64,000 bases of DNA, taken from NCBI GenBank assembly GCA_039033855.1, contig JBCCBV010000018.1, positions 15,923-79,922 of the forward strand. Direction: 5' to 3'. A model generated the notes under the pieces. The model saw only the letters and a program-made list of their open reading frames with translations, did no database searches and was not told where the DNA came from. Below, in pieces: positions 1 to 8,016 of this stretch. A program made the position numbers and the translations under genes. The DNA comes from JBCCBV01 sp039033855. GTDB lineage: Bacteria > Planctomycetota > Phycisphaerae > Phycisphaerales > Phycisphaeraceae. Every line of letters starts with the position of its first letter. Positions within the stretch are counted from its first letter, which is position 1.

Positions 1-357
1 GAACGACACGCCGTCGTCGTCGATCTGATTTTCTCGGGTGAGCGAGAAGACCTGGAACCCGCCGGAGTCGGTGATGATGGCCCCGGGCCAGCGCATGAAG
101 GTGTGCAGGCCGCCCATCTGTTTCACCAGGGCCTCGCCGGGGCGGAGCATCAGGTGGTAGGTGTTGCAGAGGATGCAGCGGGCGCCGGCGTCGAACACCG
201 CGTCGGGCTGCAGGCCTTTGACGGCTGCGGAGGTGCCCACGGGCATGAAGCCGGGGGTGGGCACGTCGCCGTGCGGGGTGCGCATGACACCCAGGCGGGC
301 GTTGGACGCGGGGTCGGCGTCGTCCTGAGTCTTGTGGAACGTGACGGGCGGCGGCAT
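1..357 (-). CDS. tgt: tRNA-guanine transglycosylase (queuine tRNA-ribosyltransferase), N-terminal part
   Basis: The first 119 codons of a gene that runs off the left edge of the window. The enzyme exchanges the wobble guanine of GUN-anticodon tRNAs for a queuosine precursor. The visible N-terminus has the family signatures in order: TPHGDVPTPGFMPVGT, then AVKGLQPDAVFDAGARCILC, then NTYHLMLRPGE, and ITDSGGFQVFSL, which carries the conserved substrate-pocket aspartate. The start is the ATG at 355-357. The gene is transcribed in the same direction as the Nudix and rhomboid genes but sits 225 bases downstream of the latter, so it may have its own promoter. The family assignment is secure; the C-terminal zinc site lies outside the window. 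Confidence 0.95.
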   Translation of the reverse strand, partial: MPPPVTFHKTQDDADPASNARLGVMRTPHGDVPTPGFMPVGTSAAVKGLQPDAVFDAGARCILCNTYHLMLRPGEALVKQMGGLHTFMRWPGAIITDSGGFQVFSLTRENQIDDDGVSF

Positions 358-420
358 GGCCCGAGCGTAGCGGAGGCGGGGCGCCGTACGCGACAAGCCG
401 CGTTGCTTCGGGAGTACGCG

Positions 421-470
421 TCGCGCCGTGGTGGAGGTTCGATCGCGCCGTGGTGGAGGTTCGATCGCGC
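421..470. repeat. 22-bp tandem duplication
   Basis: The 22-base unit TCGCGCCGTGGTGGAGGTTCGA occurs twice head to tail (421-442 and 443-464) and is followed by a partial third copy, TCGCGC. It lies in the noncoding gap between the rhomboid gene and tgt. Just before it, around 389-411, is a copy of the dispersed GCCGCGT-GCTTCG element seen elsewhere in the window. Confidence 0.8.
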
Positions 471-582
471 CTGCCGAAGCGACGCACTTCAGTGCGTTAC
501 GGGCAACGCGACACCCCGGAAGCCGCGGCGCTTCCGTATTGCGTTTCTGGCTGACGACTGCGTGCTGACGGCCAACGGCCAA

Positions 583-1530
583 TTAGCTGGCGCGTTTGTT
601 TTCGCGCTCGGTGGCGTCGCGCAGGGCCTTGCGTTCTTTGGCGGTCAAGCTGTGCATGCCGTCGCGCCGGACCTTGGCGAGCAGGCGGTCGACCTCGGCG
701 TCGAGCTTGGCGTCGGAGTCGGCGGCGCGCTGTTTGCGGGCGTCGGCGAGTTTGTCCTTGACCCGGGCGATGGGCGAGGCGGGCTTAACGACGATGCCGC
801 CGTCGCCGGCGAAGGACCCGGGGCTGGACGTGGCGCCGGGCACCCAGGCGAGCAGGCCGGGCTTCTTGACCAGGACAAAGCCCAGCAGCGCCCCGCCGAG
901 GTGGGCGGCGTCGCCCCCGGCGTTGCCGGACCCCGCGAGCACGCCGAGCGCCGAGATGCCCAGGAAGATGAGCGCCATCGTCCGCATGCTCATGGGGATG
1001 GGCGGGAACAGCAGTTGCACGCGCTGGTGGGGGAACAAGGTCGCGGCGGCGGCGAGGATGCCGAACAACGCGCCCGAGGCGCCGAGCAACACGCCCTGGT
1101 TCCCGCCGGGCAGCAGGCCGGGGATCGCCCCGAGCGCGACGTATCCGAGCGAGCCGCAGGCGCCGCACAAGACGTAAAAGGCGAGGAACCGCCATCGCCC
1201 CCACCACGCTTCCAGCAGCGGGCCAAAGAAATAGATCCCGATGCCGTTGAACAACAGGTGGAAGAAACCGGCGTGGAACAACTGGTAGGTGAAGAACCGC
1301 CAGACCTGGAAACCCGACGTGGCGGCGTCGAGTTGGAACACGCCCCAATACGCTGGGTTAAGGAAGCTGGCCCGGGCCGAGCCGCCGAAGATGCTGCTCA
1401 GGACGAAGAAGCCCAGCAGGGTCACGAGGATCCAGGTGGTGACCGAGTGCTGATTGAGCCTTCCGCCGAAGCCGCCAAACCCACCTCGGGATTCCCCCGG
1501 CCTTGCGTAATCGCGCGAATCGAAGCTCAT
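583..1530 (-). CDS. Rhomboid family intramembrane serine protease
   Basis: Predicted 315-residue polytopic membrane protease that cuts substrate helices within the bilayer. Visible hallmarks are an HLLFN motif (about 91-95) contributing the oxyanion site, the GASGA active-site loop (Ser about 152), and an AHLGG helix with the catalytic His (about 210). About six hydrophobic segments are present. The N-terminus is short, Gly/Arg-rich and cytosolic; the C-terminus (after about 225) is a hydrophilic tail rich in Lys, Asp and Ala. I chose the ATG at 1528-1530 because it begins just after the Nudix stop and precedes a natural leader; the open frame extends upstream into the Nudix gene. Substrate unknown. 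A second, different rhomboid is at 49461-50687. Confidence 0.88.
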   Translation of the reverse strand: MSFDSRDYARPGESRGGFGGFGGRLNQHSVTTWILVTLLGFFVLSSIFGGSARASFLNPAYWGVFQLDAATSGFQVWRFFTYQLFHAGFFHLLFNGIGIYFFGPLLEAWWGRWRFLAFYVLCGACGSLGYVALGAIPGLLPGGNQGVLLGASGALFGILAAAATLFPHQRVQLLFPPIPMSMRTMALIFLGISALGVLAGSGNAGGDAAHLGGALLGFVLVKKPGLLAWVPGATSSPGSFAGDGGIVVKPASPIARVKDKLADARKQRAADSDAKLDAEVDRLLAKVRRDGMHSLTAKERKALRDATERENKRAS

Positions 1531-1538
1531 CTGCGGTC

Positions 1539-2144
1539 CTATCGGCCGAACTGGGCGTGGTAAAGCAGCGCCGCCAGCGTCTTGGCGTCCTGGATTTCGC
1601 CATCCCGCGCCATCTGGAGGGCCTGGGCCCAAGGCATGGGGTGCACGGTAATGCGTTCGTGCTCGTCGAGGTCCTGCTCGGCCGGGGTCAGCCCGGTGGC
1701 CACAAAGGCGTGCAGCCGTTCGGTGCAGAAGCCCGGCGTAGGGAAGAACCGGCCGATGGGCGTCAACTCACCCGCCCGGTAGCCGGTTTCTTCGACGAGT
1801 TCACGATGGGCGGTTTCGGCGGGGTCTTCGCCGGTCTCCATGGTGCCGGCCGGGAGCTCCCACAACGTCCGGGTAATGGCCAGCCGGCGGTTGCGGATGA
1901 GCACCACCGTGTCGTTTTCGAGCAGGGGCAAGATCACCACGGCGTCGCGCGGGACCACGGTGTCGCGCACGTGCGGCGCCCCCGGAATGGCATCCGAGGA
2001 TCGCGGCGGTTCAGGAGGGAAGACCGCCCGGTGGACGTCGAAGCGCACGCCCTGGTAGACGACCTCGCCGGGCGCGCGCTCGGCGGGGGTGTCGTCTTCA
2101 CGCTGGGGGGCGAGTTCGTCGGCAGGGTGGGGCGTCGGGCTCAC
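1539..2144 (-). CDS. Nudix hydrolase, ADP-ribose pyrophosphatase type
   Basis: 201 residues. The complete Nudix box is visible: G, five residues, E (in GTMETGE), seven residues, then RELVEETGY, matching GX5EX7REUXEEXGU, which binds the catalytic Mg2+. The preceding beta-strand region (VVILPLLENDTVVLIRN) and the NRRLAITRTLWELPAG stretch resemble ADP-ribose/nucleoside-diphosphate-sugar pyrophosphatases rather than MutT. The start is a GTG at 2142-2144; no ATG lies upstream in frame close by. It is followed 8 bases later by the rhomboid gene, so the two are probably co-transcribed. Exact substrate is inferred from family resemblance only. Confidence 0.88.
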   Translation of the reverse strand: MSPTPHPADELAPQREDDTPAERAPGEVVYQGVRFDVHRAVFPPEPPRSSDAIPGAPHVRDTVVPRDAVVILPLLENDTVVLIRNRRLAITRTLWELPAGTMETGEDPAETAHRELVEETGYRAGELTPIGRFFPTPGFCTERLHAFVATGLTPAEQDLDEHERITVHPMPWAQALQMARDGEIQDAKTLAALLYHAQFGR

Positions 2145-2228
2145 GGGCGGATGCTATGCGGCGGGCTTGCTCGGGCAGAGCGGGGCACGATGGCGGGCCG
2201 TGCGGCGGGGATTCTTTACACTCCGGCG

Positions 2229-3317
2229 ATGTCAGACCCGGCCGACACGGCCCGCGCTCAAGCCGAACCGCTGCTCGAAGTCCGCGGGCTCAAGACGTCG
2301 TTCCCGGTCCGCCGGGGGTTGCTGCGGCGGCGCGTGGGCGAGGTCCGGGCCGTCGACAACGTTTCGCTGACGATCCACAAGGGCGAAACGCTCGGCCTGG
2401 TGGGCGAATCCGGCTGCGGCAAGAGCACGGTGGGCCGTACGCTGCTGCGGCTGACGCCTTCGACCGCGGGCGAGGTGGTCTTCGACGGGCAGGACGTGCT
2501 GGCGGCGTCTTCGGGGGCGTTGCGGAAGCTGCGTCGGCGGATGCAGGTGGTGTTTCAGGACCCGATGGGCAGCCTGAACCCGCGGATGACCGTCGGCCGG
2601 ATCGTCGGCGAGCCGTTGGAGGTCCACAAAATCTGCACCGGCGCCGAGCTGCGCAGCCGGGTGGAAACCCTGCTGACCAAGGTGGGGCTGCAACCCCAGC
2701 ACGCCGAGCGGTACCCGCACGAGTTTTCCGGCGGTCAACGCCAGCGGATCGGCATCGCCCGGGCGCTGTCGCTTGGGCCCGAGTTCGTGGTGCTCGACGA
2801 GCCGGTGAGCGCGCTGGACGTGTCGGTGCAGAGCCAGGTGCTGAACCTGCTGGCCGACCTGCGGCAGGAGTTCGGCCTGAGCTACTTGTTCATCGCCCAC
2901 AACCTTGCGGTGGTCGAGCACTTCTGCGACCGGATCGCGGTGATGTACCTCGGTCGGATTGTCGAGCTGGCCAGCCGGGACGCGCTGTATGACCGGCCGA
3001 TGCACCCGTACACCCAGGCGCTGCTGTCGGCGGCGCCCACGCCCGACCCCACCCGGCAGCGCGACCGCGTGCTGCTGCTGGGCGACGTGCCCTCGCCCAT
3101 CGTGCTCGACAAAGACGAGCGCGAAGGCGGCGCCGCCCGGGCGCAGAAGCGGCTCGACGCCGAGAAGGCCGAGCTCGAGGCCGAGCGGCAGCCGGGCGTG
3201 CGGTATCTAGGGCGGTCGAGCCTGCTGGACCGGCCGGACCTGGTGGAAGTGCCCGGCGACCCCGGCCACTGGGTTAGCCCCGGGCCGGGGGTGGAGTTGG
3301 ACGGGCAGACCTCCTGA
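2229..3317 (+). CDS. Oligopeptide/dipeptide-type ABC transporter ATP-binding protein
   Basis: 362 residues. Walker A GESGCGKST (59-67), Q-loop VVFQDPMGSLNPRMTV, signature FSGGQRQRIGIARAL, Walker B FVVLDEPVSALD, and H-loop in YLFIAHNL are all present. The C-terminal HPYTQALLSAAPTPDP segment is the oligopeptide/dipeptide transporter C-terminal region, so this is an OppF/DppF-like subunit energising peptide or nickel import at the inner membrane. The C-terminus is extended by about 60 charged residues. No permease, binding protein or second ATPase flanks it, so its partners must be encoded elsewhere. The open frame continues far upstream, but the ATG at 2229 directly precedes the conserved N-terminus and follows the divergent Nudix gene. 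Confidence 0.9.
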   Translation: MSDPADTARAQAEPLLEVRGLKTSFPVRRGLLRRRVGEVRAVDNVSLTIHKGETLGLVGESGCGKSTVGRTLLRLTPSTAGEVVFDGQDVLAASSGALRKLRRRMQVVFQDPMGSLNPRMTVGRIVGEPLEVHKICTGAELRSRVETLLTKVGLQPQHAERYPHEFSGGQRQRIGIARALSLGPEFVVLDEPVSALDVSVQSQVLNLLADLRQEFGLSYLFIAHNLAVVEHFCDRIAVMYLGRIVELASRDALYDRPMHPYTQALLSAAPTPDPTRQRDRVLLLGDVPSPIVLDKDEREGGAARAQKRLDAEKAELEAERQPGVRYLGRSSLLDRPDLVEVPGDPGHWVSPGPGVELDGQTS

Positions 3318-3478
3318 AACCGGCCCAAGCGGCCGGGCCGCAATTTGGACCGGCACCCGGATCGTGCTACCTTATAGGGCTGGCCCCGGCGGACGTCCGC
3401 CCCGGCAATCCGTCCCACGGTCACGCCCCTCTTCCGGAAACAGCTCCGGTATCGCAGGGGCCCCCCGGAGACTCGCTC

Positions 3479-3754
3479 ATGGTTCGTTTGCGTCTGAAGC
3501 GTTTTGGCCGTCGCCACCGCCCGTTCTATCGTATCTGCGCGATGGACATCCGCTCGCCGCGCGACGGCCGGGCCATCGAAGAACTCGGCCTGTACGACCC
3601 GGTCCAGAAGGACCCGGAGAAGCAGGTTCGGCTCGAAGCGGACCGCATCAAGCACTGGCTGTCCAAGGGCGCCCAGCCCAGCGACACGGTGGGCAACCTG
3701 CTCAAGAAGGCCGGCATCGACCCGAAGCCGGGCCCGCACCACGCGTCGTCTTAA
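3479..3754 (+). CDS. rpsP: 30S ribosomal protein bS16
   Basis: 91 residues beginning MVRLRLKRFGRRHRPFYRI, the diagnostic bS16 N-terminus, followed by IEELGLYDP and the LEADRIKHWLSKGAQPSDTV segment typical of the family. Length is normal (80-100). It binds 16S rRNA and is needed for 30S assembly. In many bacteria rpsP heads an operon with rimM, trmD and rplS; here the next gene is on the opposite strand, so rpsP is isolated. The purine-rich stretch CCCCCCGGAGACTCGCTC places a GGAG about ten bases before the ATG. Confidence 0.97.
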   Translation: MVRLRLKRFGRRHRPFYRICAMDIRSPRDGRAIEELGLYDPVQKDPEKQVRLEADRIKHWLSKGAQPSDTVGNLLKKAGIDPKPGPHHASS

Positions 3755-3844
3755 TCGACGGCGGACCCATTCGCACAATCCATTGACGCGCTTCGCTCGG
3801 CCCGCGTGGGTTGTTTTGCGCTCGGCTAGACCTGCGTTCGCTGG

Positions 3845-4285
3845 TTAAGCGGCCTCGTCGGACGGGCCTTGCTTGCGCATCGCCAACAGCCGGGCGACGT
3901 TGCGTTGCAGCGCATCCACCGCGGCTCGCAGGTGGCCGAGCGACCAGTCCTCGGTAAGCGATTCGACGGCGCAGTCGTCGAGCACGCAGCGTTCTTCGAG
4001 GTCGCCCGTGCCTTGGAGGGTCATCGCCACGGCCACCCAGCCCGGCCGGGGGGCGAAGAACTCGACCGTCACGCAATACTCCGGCTTGATCAGGAACCGG
4101 AAGAAGCGCTGCTCGTTGTCTTGATTCCGCGTCGGGCCGGGGTGGACCGAAAGCGTGTCGAGCTCGTACACGCAGCGGTCGTAGGCCTTGTCGACGTGGG
4201 CGCGCAGCGCCTGCTCGAGACGCGAGGTTTCGGCCCGGCGCATCTGGTCGAGGTGCTTGTTGAACCGGCGGTTCCAACCGCTCAT
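3845..4285 (-). CDS. Conserved hypothetical protein
   Basis: 146 residues, soluble, no signal peptide or membrane segment. It begins MSGWNRRFNKHLDQMRRAET and has a mid-section rich in aromatic residues (RFFRFLIKPEYCVTVEFF) that looks like a beta sheet, flanked by helices. I do not recognise the family. Codon bias is that of its neighbours and there is no competing frame of similar quality, which supports it as a real gene. It is convergent with rpsP and separated from the next plus-strand gene by about 180 bases. Confidence 0.6.
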   Translation of the reverse strand: MSGWNRRFNKHLDQMRRAETSRLEQALRAHVDKAYDRCVYELDTLSVHPGPTRNQDNEQRFFRFLIKPEYCVTVEFFAPRPGWVAVAMTLQGTGDLEERCVLDDCAVESLTEDWSLGHLRAAVDALQRNVARLLAMRKQGPSDEAA

Positions 4286-4462
4286 GCGTGTGTCTTTCGT
4301 GCCCCCGCCCGCGTTCTGTTGGCCCCATTAATCAGGGGTATTGCTTACATCGTCCGAATCGTGAAGCCGGTTCAGGGCCTGCCGTAGACGGCCAAGACCC
4401 GAACCGGGCAGGCCCGCGAAGCGGGGGCCGAGATACACTGCGCAGTCCCGGAGCCTGCCCGC

Positions 4463-6262
4463 ATGAACCCCGCGATCGACGCCCCCTTCCGGCTGGAGGT
4501 CTGCCCGAAAACCCCCTTGCGCGCCGCGGCGTGGAAGGCCGGCAAACCACTACTAGAGCAAGCGTTACGGTTCCCCACCTTCAACGCGCTCTACGTGGTG
4601 GCCGAGCAGATGCGGTTATCGGGCGACGAGCGACCCTTCGCCGAGCGGGCGCTCGACGCGTTCGGCGTGTCGATTCGCATCGACGGCGACCGCCTGGCCC
4701 GGATCCCCAAAGAAGGCCCGCTGGTCGTGGTGGCCAACCACCCATTCGGCGGGATCGAGGGGCTGATCCTCCTGGCCCTGCTCCAGCGTGTACGGCCCGA
4801 CGCCAAACTGCTGGCCAACAACCTGCTGCGCATGGTGCCCGACCTGCAAGACGCGTTTTTCTTCGTCGATCCGTTCGGCGGCGCGGGCTGCCAGAAGCGG
4901 AATCTTTCGTCGATGCGCTCGGCCCTGGGCTGGGTTAAAGACGGCCACTGCCTGGGCGTGTTCCCGTCGGGCGAAGTTTCGCACCTCACGCTCCGGCGTC
5001 GTCGGGTTGAAGACCCGCTCTGGAACCCCACCGTCGGGCGCATCGTCCAGAAGACCGGCGCCGAGGTCACGCCCGTGTTCTTCGACGGGCGCAACAGCAA
5101 CGCGTTCCAACTAGCGGGGCTGGTCCAGGCGCGCTTGCGCACCCTGATGCTGCCGGGCGAGCTGCTCCGCCGACGCGGGCGCACCGTGCGGGTGCAGATC
5201 GGCGAGGTCATCCCCCGCAAGCGCATGACCCGGCTCGACGAGCCGAAGCGCCTGACCGACTACCTGCGCGTGCGCACCTATCTGCTCCGGCCCACCGACG
5301 AGGCACCCCCCGCAATCCTGCCGGGCGACCTCGAACCCACCATCGACCCGGTGGACGGCGGCTTGCTCGAAGCCGAGATCGACGCCCTTCCGGCCCGGCA
5401 GCGCCTGGTCGACGCGGGCGACCACGCCGTGTTCCGCCTGCACCCGCACCAAGGGCCAAACGTGTTGCGCGAGGTGGGCCGGCTGCGCGAAATCGCCTTC
5501 CGCCTGGTGGGGGAGGGCACCGGGCGCTCGAGCGACCTCGACCGCTTCGACGACCACTACCAGCAGCTGGTCTTGTGGAAGCGCGACACGCGCGAAATCG
5601 TCGGCGGGTATCGCATGGCCCGGTCCGACCTGGTGGTGCACCGCAAGGGCGTGGAAGGCCTGTACACCCACACGCTGTTCGACTTCGACCGCCGACTGAT
5701 CAAGCAGATCGGCCCGGCGCTCGAACTCGGGCGTGCGTTCGTCAACCCCGAACACCAAAAGAGCTTCCTGCCGTTGCTCATGCTCTGGCAGGGCATCGGC
5801 ACGTACGCCGCAAGGCACCCGCGTTACCACAGCGTGTTCGGCCCGGTGAGCATCAGCGCCGAGTACTCAACCATGTCGCGCTACCTGCTCTGGGCGTTCT
5901 TGAAGATGCACAAGTTCCTGCCGCGCACCGCGAAGCTGCTGCGGGCCCGCAACCCGGTGCGCGCGGTGCGCCCGGGCGGGTGGAACCGTCGGCAGTTTTC
6001 CTCCGCGGTGGACAACACCGAGGAGGTCAACGCCCTGGTGCGCGAGCTCGAAACCGACGGCAAGCCCATGCCGGTGCTGCTTCGTCAGTACCTCAAGCTC
6101 GACGGCAAGCTGCTGGGCTTCAACGTGGACCCGGACTTCGGCAACGTAGTGGACGGGCTGATCTGGATCGACCTGCGCATCGGCGACGCGCGCATCCTGC
6201 GTAAATACCTGGGGGTCGAGGGCCTGGCCCGACACCGCCGATGGTGGGGGCTGCCCGCGTGA
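4463..6262 (+). CDS. OlsF-like bifunctional acyltransferase (ornithine lipid synthesis)
   Basis: 599 residues with two acyltransferase modules. The N-terminal half is a PlsC/lysophospholipid acyltransferase-like domain with NHPFGGIEG (92-100), DPFGGAGCQKRN and FPSGEVSHL motifs. The C-terminal half (about 305-599) resembles OlsB-type N-acyltransferases of the GNAT fold: LREIAFRLVGEGTGRSSDLD, FDDHYQQLVLWKRD and GGYRMA are the family landmarks. Such fusions (OlsF) acylate ornithine first on nitrogen and then on oxygen to make phosphorus-free ornithine lipids at the inner membrane. The NHPFGG box has G where classic PlsC has D (NHxxxxD), which is usual for this subfamily. The following DinB-like gene overlaps its stop codon. 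Substrate is inferred from family. Confidence 0.78.
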   Translation: MNPAIDAPFRLEVCPKTPLRAAAWKAGKPLLEQALRFPTFNALYVVAEQMRLSGDERPFAERALDAFGVSIRIDGDRLARIPKEGPLVVVANHPFGGIEGLILLALLQRVRPDAKLLANNLLRMVPDLQDAFFFVDPFGGAGCQKRNLSSMRSALGWVKDGHCLGVFPSGEVSHLTLRRRRVEDPLWNPTVGRIVQKTGAEVTPVFFDGRNSNAFQLAGLVQARLRTLMLPGELLRRRGRTVRVQIGEVIPRKRMTRLDEPKRLTDYLRVRTYLLRPTDEAPPAILPGDLEPTIDPVDGGLLEAEIDALPARQRLVDAGDHAVFRLHPHQGPNVLREVGRLREIAFRLVGEGTGRSSDLDRFDDHYQQLVLWKRDTREIVGGYRMARSDLVVHRKGVEGLYTHTLFDFDRRLIKQIGPALELGRAFVNPEHQKSFLPLLMLWQGIGTYAARHPRYHSVFGPVSISAEYSTMSRYLLWAFLKMHKFLPRTAKLLRARNPVRAVRPGGWNRRQFSSAVDNTEEVNALVRELETDGKPMPVLLRQYLKLDGKLLGFNVDPDFGNVVDGLIWIDLRIGDARILRKYLGVEGLARHRRWWGLPA

Positions 6263-6768
6263 CGACCGCTTACCCCCCTGCCGAAGCGCTACTACGCCTG
6301 CACGCGTTGCAGGGCGCCTACTTCGAGCAACTCGTCGGCGCCATCCCCGCTGAGCACGCCTGCGCCATGCCGGCCGGCTTCGGCAGCCACGCGGCCTGGC
6401 AGGTCGGGCACATCGCGTTCGTTGGCGAAGTTCCCGCCAAGATGCTGACCGGCGAACCTTCTATTTTACCCGAGAACTTTTCTGCGCTGTTCGGCAAGGG
6501 CTCAGAGCCGAACCCGGACGCCACGGCATATCCGGCGTTTATCGACCTGGTCGAGTCCGCCCGGGCCGGACGCGCCGCCACCGCCGAGGCGCTGCGCGCA
6601 GCGGTCGAGCAAGACTTCGCCCGCCCCAACCCGCGCGAACACTTCATCCAGCGCGGCCTGCCCACGCTGGGCGACATGGTCGGGTTCATGGTCGCCACGC
6701 ACGAGGGCATGCACCTGGGCCAACTCGCGGCCTGGCGGCGGGCGATGGGGTTCGGCCCGGTGATGTAG
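6259..6768 (+). CDS. DinB-superfamily four-helix protein
   Basis: 169 residues from a GTG at 6259 that overlaps the previous stop (GTGA), indicating translational coupling with the acyltransferase. The fold is suggested by the spaced metal-site histidines: AAWQVGHIAF near the middle and THEGMHLGQLAAWRR at the end, which match the HX3H type of DinB_2 proteins. These are four-helix bundles, often thiol- or metal-dependent transferases, with unknown substrates in most cases. A start at the upstream ATG (6241) is possible but would overlap the upstream gene further. Function beyond the fold is not assignable. Confidence 0.75.
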   Translation: MTTAYPPAEALLRLHALQGAYFEQLVGAIPAEHACAMPAGFGSHAAWQVGHIAFVGEVPAKMLTGEPSILPENFSALFGKGSEPNPDATAYPAFIDLVESARAGRAATAEALRAAVEQDFARPNPREHFIQRGLPTLGDMVGFMVATHEGMHLGQLAAWRRAMGFGPVM

Positions 6769-6861
6769 GTCAGTCGTCGGTCGTCGGTCGTGGGCGATTT
6801 AGCCCCGGGCTCTGCCGGGGGATCGGTCGCGATTCAGGCTTAGTGGGACGAGCGCTCTCTG

Positions 6862-6888
6862 GTGGCACGGGCGTCTCGCCCGTGATGC
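6862..6888. repeat. Dispersed palindromic repeat, copy A
   Basis: GTGGCACGGGCGTCTCGCCCGTGATG type element. The core CACGGGCG-TCT-CGCCCGTG (6866-6884) is a perfect 8-bp stem with a 3-base loop. The same core occurs at 47720-47738 and, inverted and slightly degenerate, at 23112-23130; a decayed copy is inside clpB. It lies in the 272-base gap after the DinB-like gene. Preceding it at about 6775-6799 is a short TCGTCGG tandem run. Confidence 0.85.
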
Positions 6889-7040
6889 GTCTGCCAACAC
6901 GCCTGAAACGAGCCGCGACCGTAAGGGAGCGGGGCATGCCGCCGGAGCTACAGACACCAGGCAGATCGGTCTGACCCATTCGAGCTGCGCAGTCCAAGAC
7001 CTCGCTTACCTACGTGCGCGGCTCGTGGTTACGCATCGGG

Positions 7041-7907
7041 CTATCGCCGTCTTCGTATCACGCATGATCCCAAGAACGTCAGCACAACCATCGACGCCGG
7101 CTCGGGCACGGCCGTGGGCACGGTGTGCCAGCCGATGTCGCGCAGCGCGCCCAGCGAGGTGTCGCTCAGGTGCAGTGTCCCGTTGATGCGCGGGCTCATC
7201 AGCTCGTGCCCGAACTCCCGGCCGAACGGGTCGGTCAACGTCGAGTCTTCCGGCCAGTGCGCCTCGGGGCCCGGCTCGACGAGTTGCACCGGGACGAAGG
7301 TAGCGGTCGGGTCGTACTCGGCCTGGTACGCGGCGATGGCCTCGGGGCCCAGGTACCGGCCGGAGCCGCGGGTGTAGTGGCCGTTGAGCCCCCACCACTG
7401 CGGGTCCATGCCCAGGATATGGCCGAGCTCGTGGCGGATGACCGGCTCGAGCAAGAAGGTGTCGGCCAGGAAATCGATGTCGGTGGAATCGATGGTCATC
7501 GATCCGTTGGTGGGGATGCGCTGGCCGGTGACCAGGGTCCGCGGACCGCCGCCGGAGGCGAAGGCGACTACGCCGAGCGGGTCGCCAACCTCAAACTCGA
7601 AGTTGACGGTGAACAGGATCGGCAAGTCGCCCGGCGTGTAGCCGGCGTACCCGGTGATCTGCGCCGCCCAGTAATCGATCGCCGACTCGGCGGCGTCGAC
7701 CACGACCTGCGGGGCGCCGTCCTCGAAGTTCAAGGAGAAAAGCACGGGCGGGAAGTCGAACGGCTGGGCACTAGCCTGACTCGCGGGACCGCCTACCGAA
7801 GCGGGCGCGATGCCAGAGGCGCAGACGACGGCGCAAACCAGGCCGAGCGCATGCCGGGCGGCCAGGCCTTGGCTCCACGAACAGGTTCTTTGCAAGAGCG
7901 TGCGCAC
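7041..7907 (-). CDS. Secreted leishmanolysin-like (M8) metalloprotease with PEP-CTERM tail
   Basis: 288 residues from a GTG start. Residues about 18-48 form a signal peptide. The zinc site HELGHILG is at 159-166. The third ligand expected in the M8 family fits H217 in the EAHWPE motif, followed by HELMSPRI (234-241), which parallels the ELMxP element downstream in leishmanolysins; this argues for M8 rather than a generic metzincin. The C-terminus is VPEPASMVVLTFLGSCVIRRRR, a PEP-CTERM sorting signal that an exosortase would process at the inner membrane. The prodomain is short or absent. Substrate unknown. It is the first of a run of secreted proteins on this strand. Confidence 0.82.
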   Translation of the reverse strand: MRTLLQRTCSWSQGLAARHALGLVCAVVCASGIAPASVGGPASQASAQPFDFPPVLFSLNFEDGAPQVVVDAAESAIDYWAAQITGYAGYTPGDLPILFTVNFEFEVGDPLGVVAFASGGGPRTLVTGQRIPTNGSMTIDSTDIDFLADTFLLEPVIRHELGHILGMDPQWWGLNGHYTRGSGRYLGPEAIAAYQAEYDPTATFVPVQLVEPGPEAHWPEDSTLTDPFGREFGHELMSPRINGTLHLSDTSLGALRDIGWHTVPTAVPEPASMVVLTFLGSCVIRRRR

Positions 7908-8016
7908 GCTTAAGCATCCCCCAAAACAAGCGGTTCACCAAGGCGGTTCACACGGATTTCACGACCGCTGGCTTACCCGGTTTGCCTAGACGAAACGGCC
8001 TGAGCATCGTGCTACT

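Noticed and set aside
436..467. GGTTCGATC as tRNA T-loops
   Set aside because: The motif is part of the tandem repeat and no acceptor, D or anticodon stem can be formed around it.
421..470. Possible CRISPR-like repeat
   Set aside because: The 22-base units are directly adjacent with no spacers; it is a simple tandem duplication.
6770..6997. Small minus-strand open frame after the DinB-like gene
   Set aside because: Its translation is mostly the dispersed palindrome (ITGETPVPP), a known source of false small proteins in planctomycetes.
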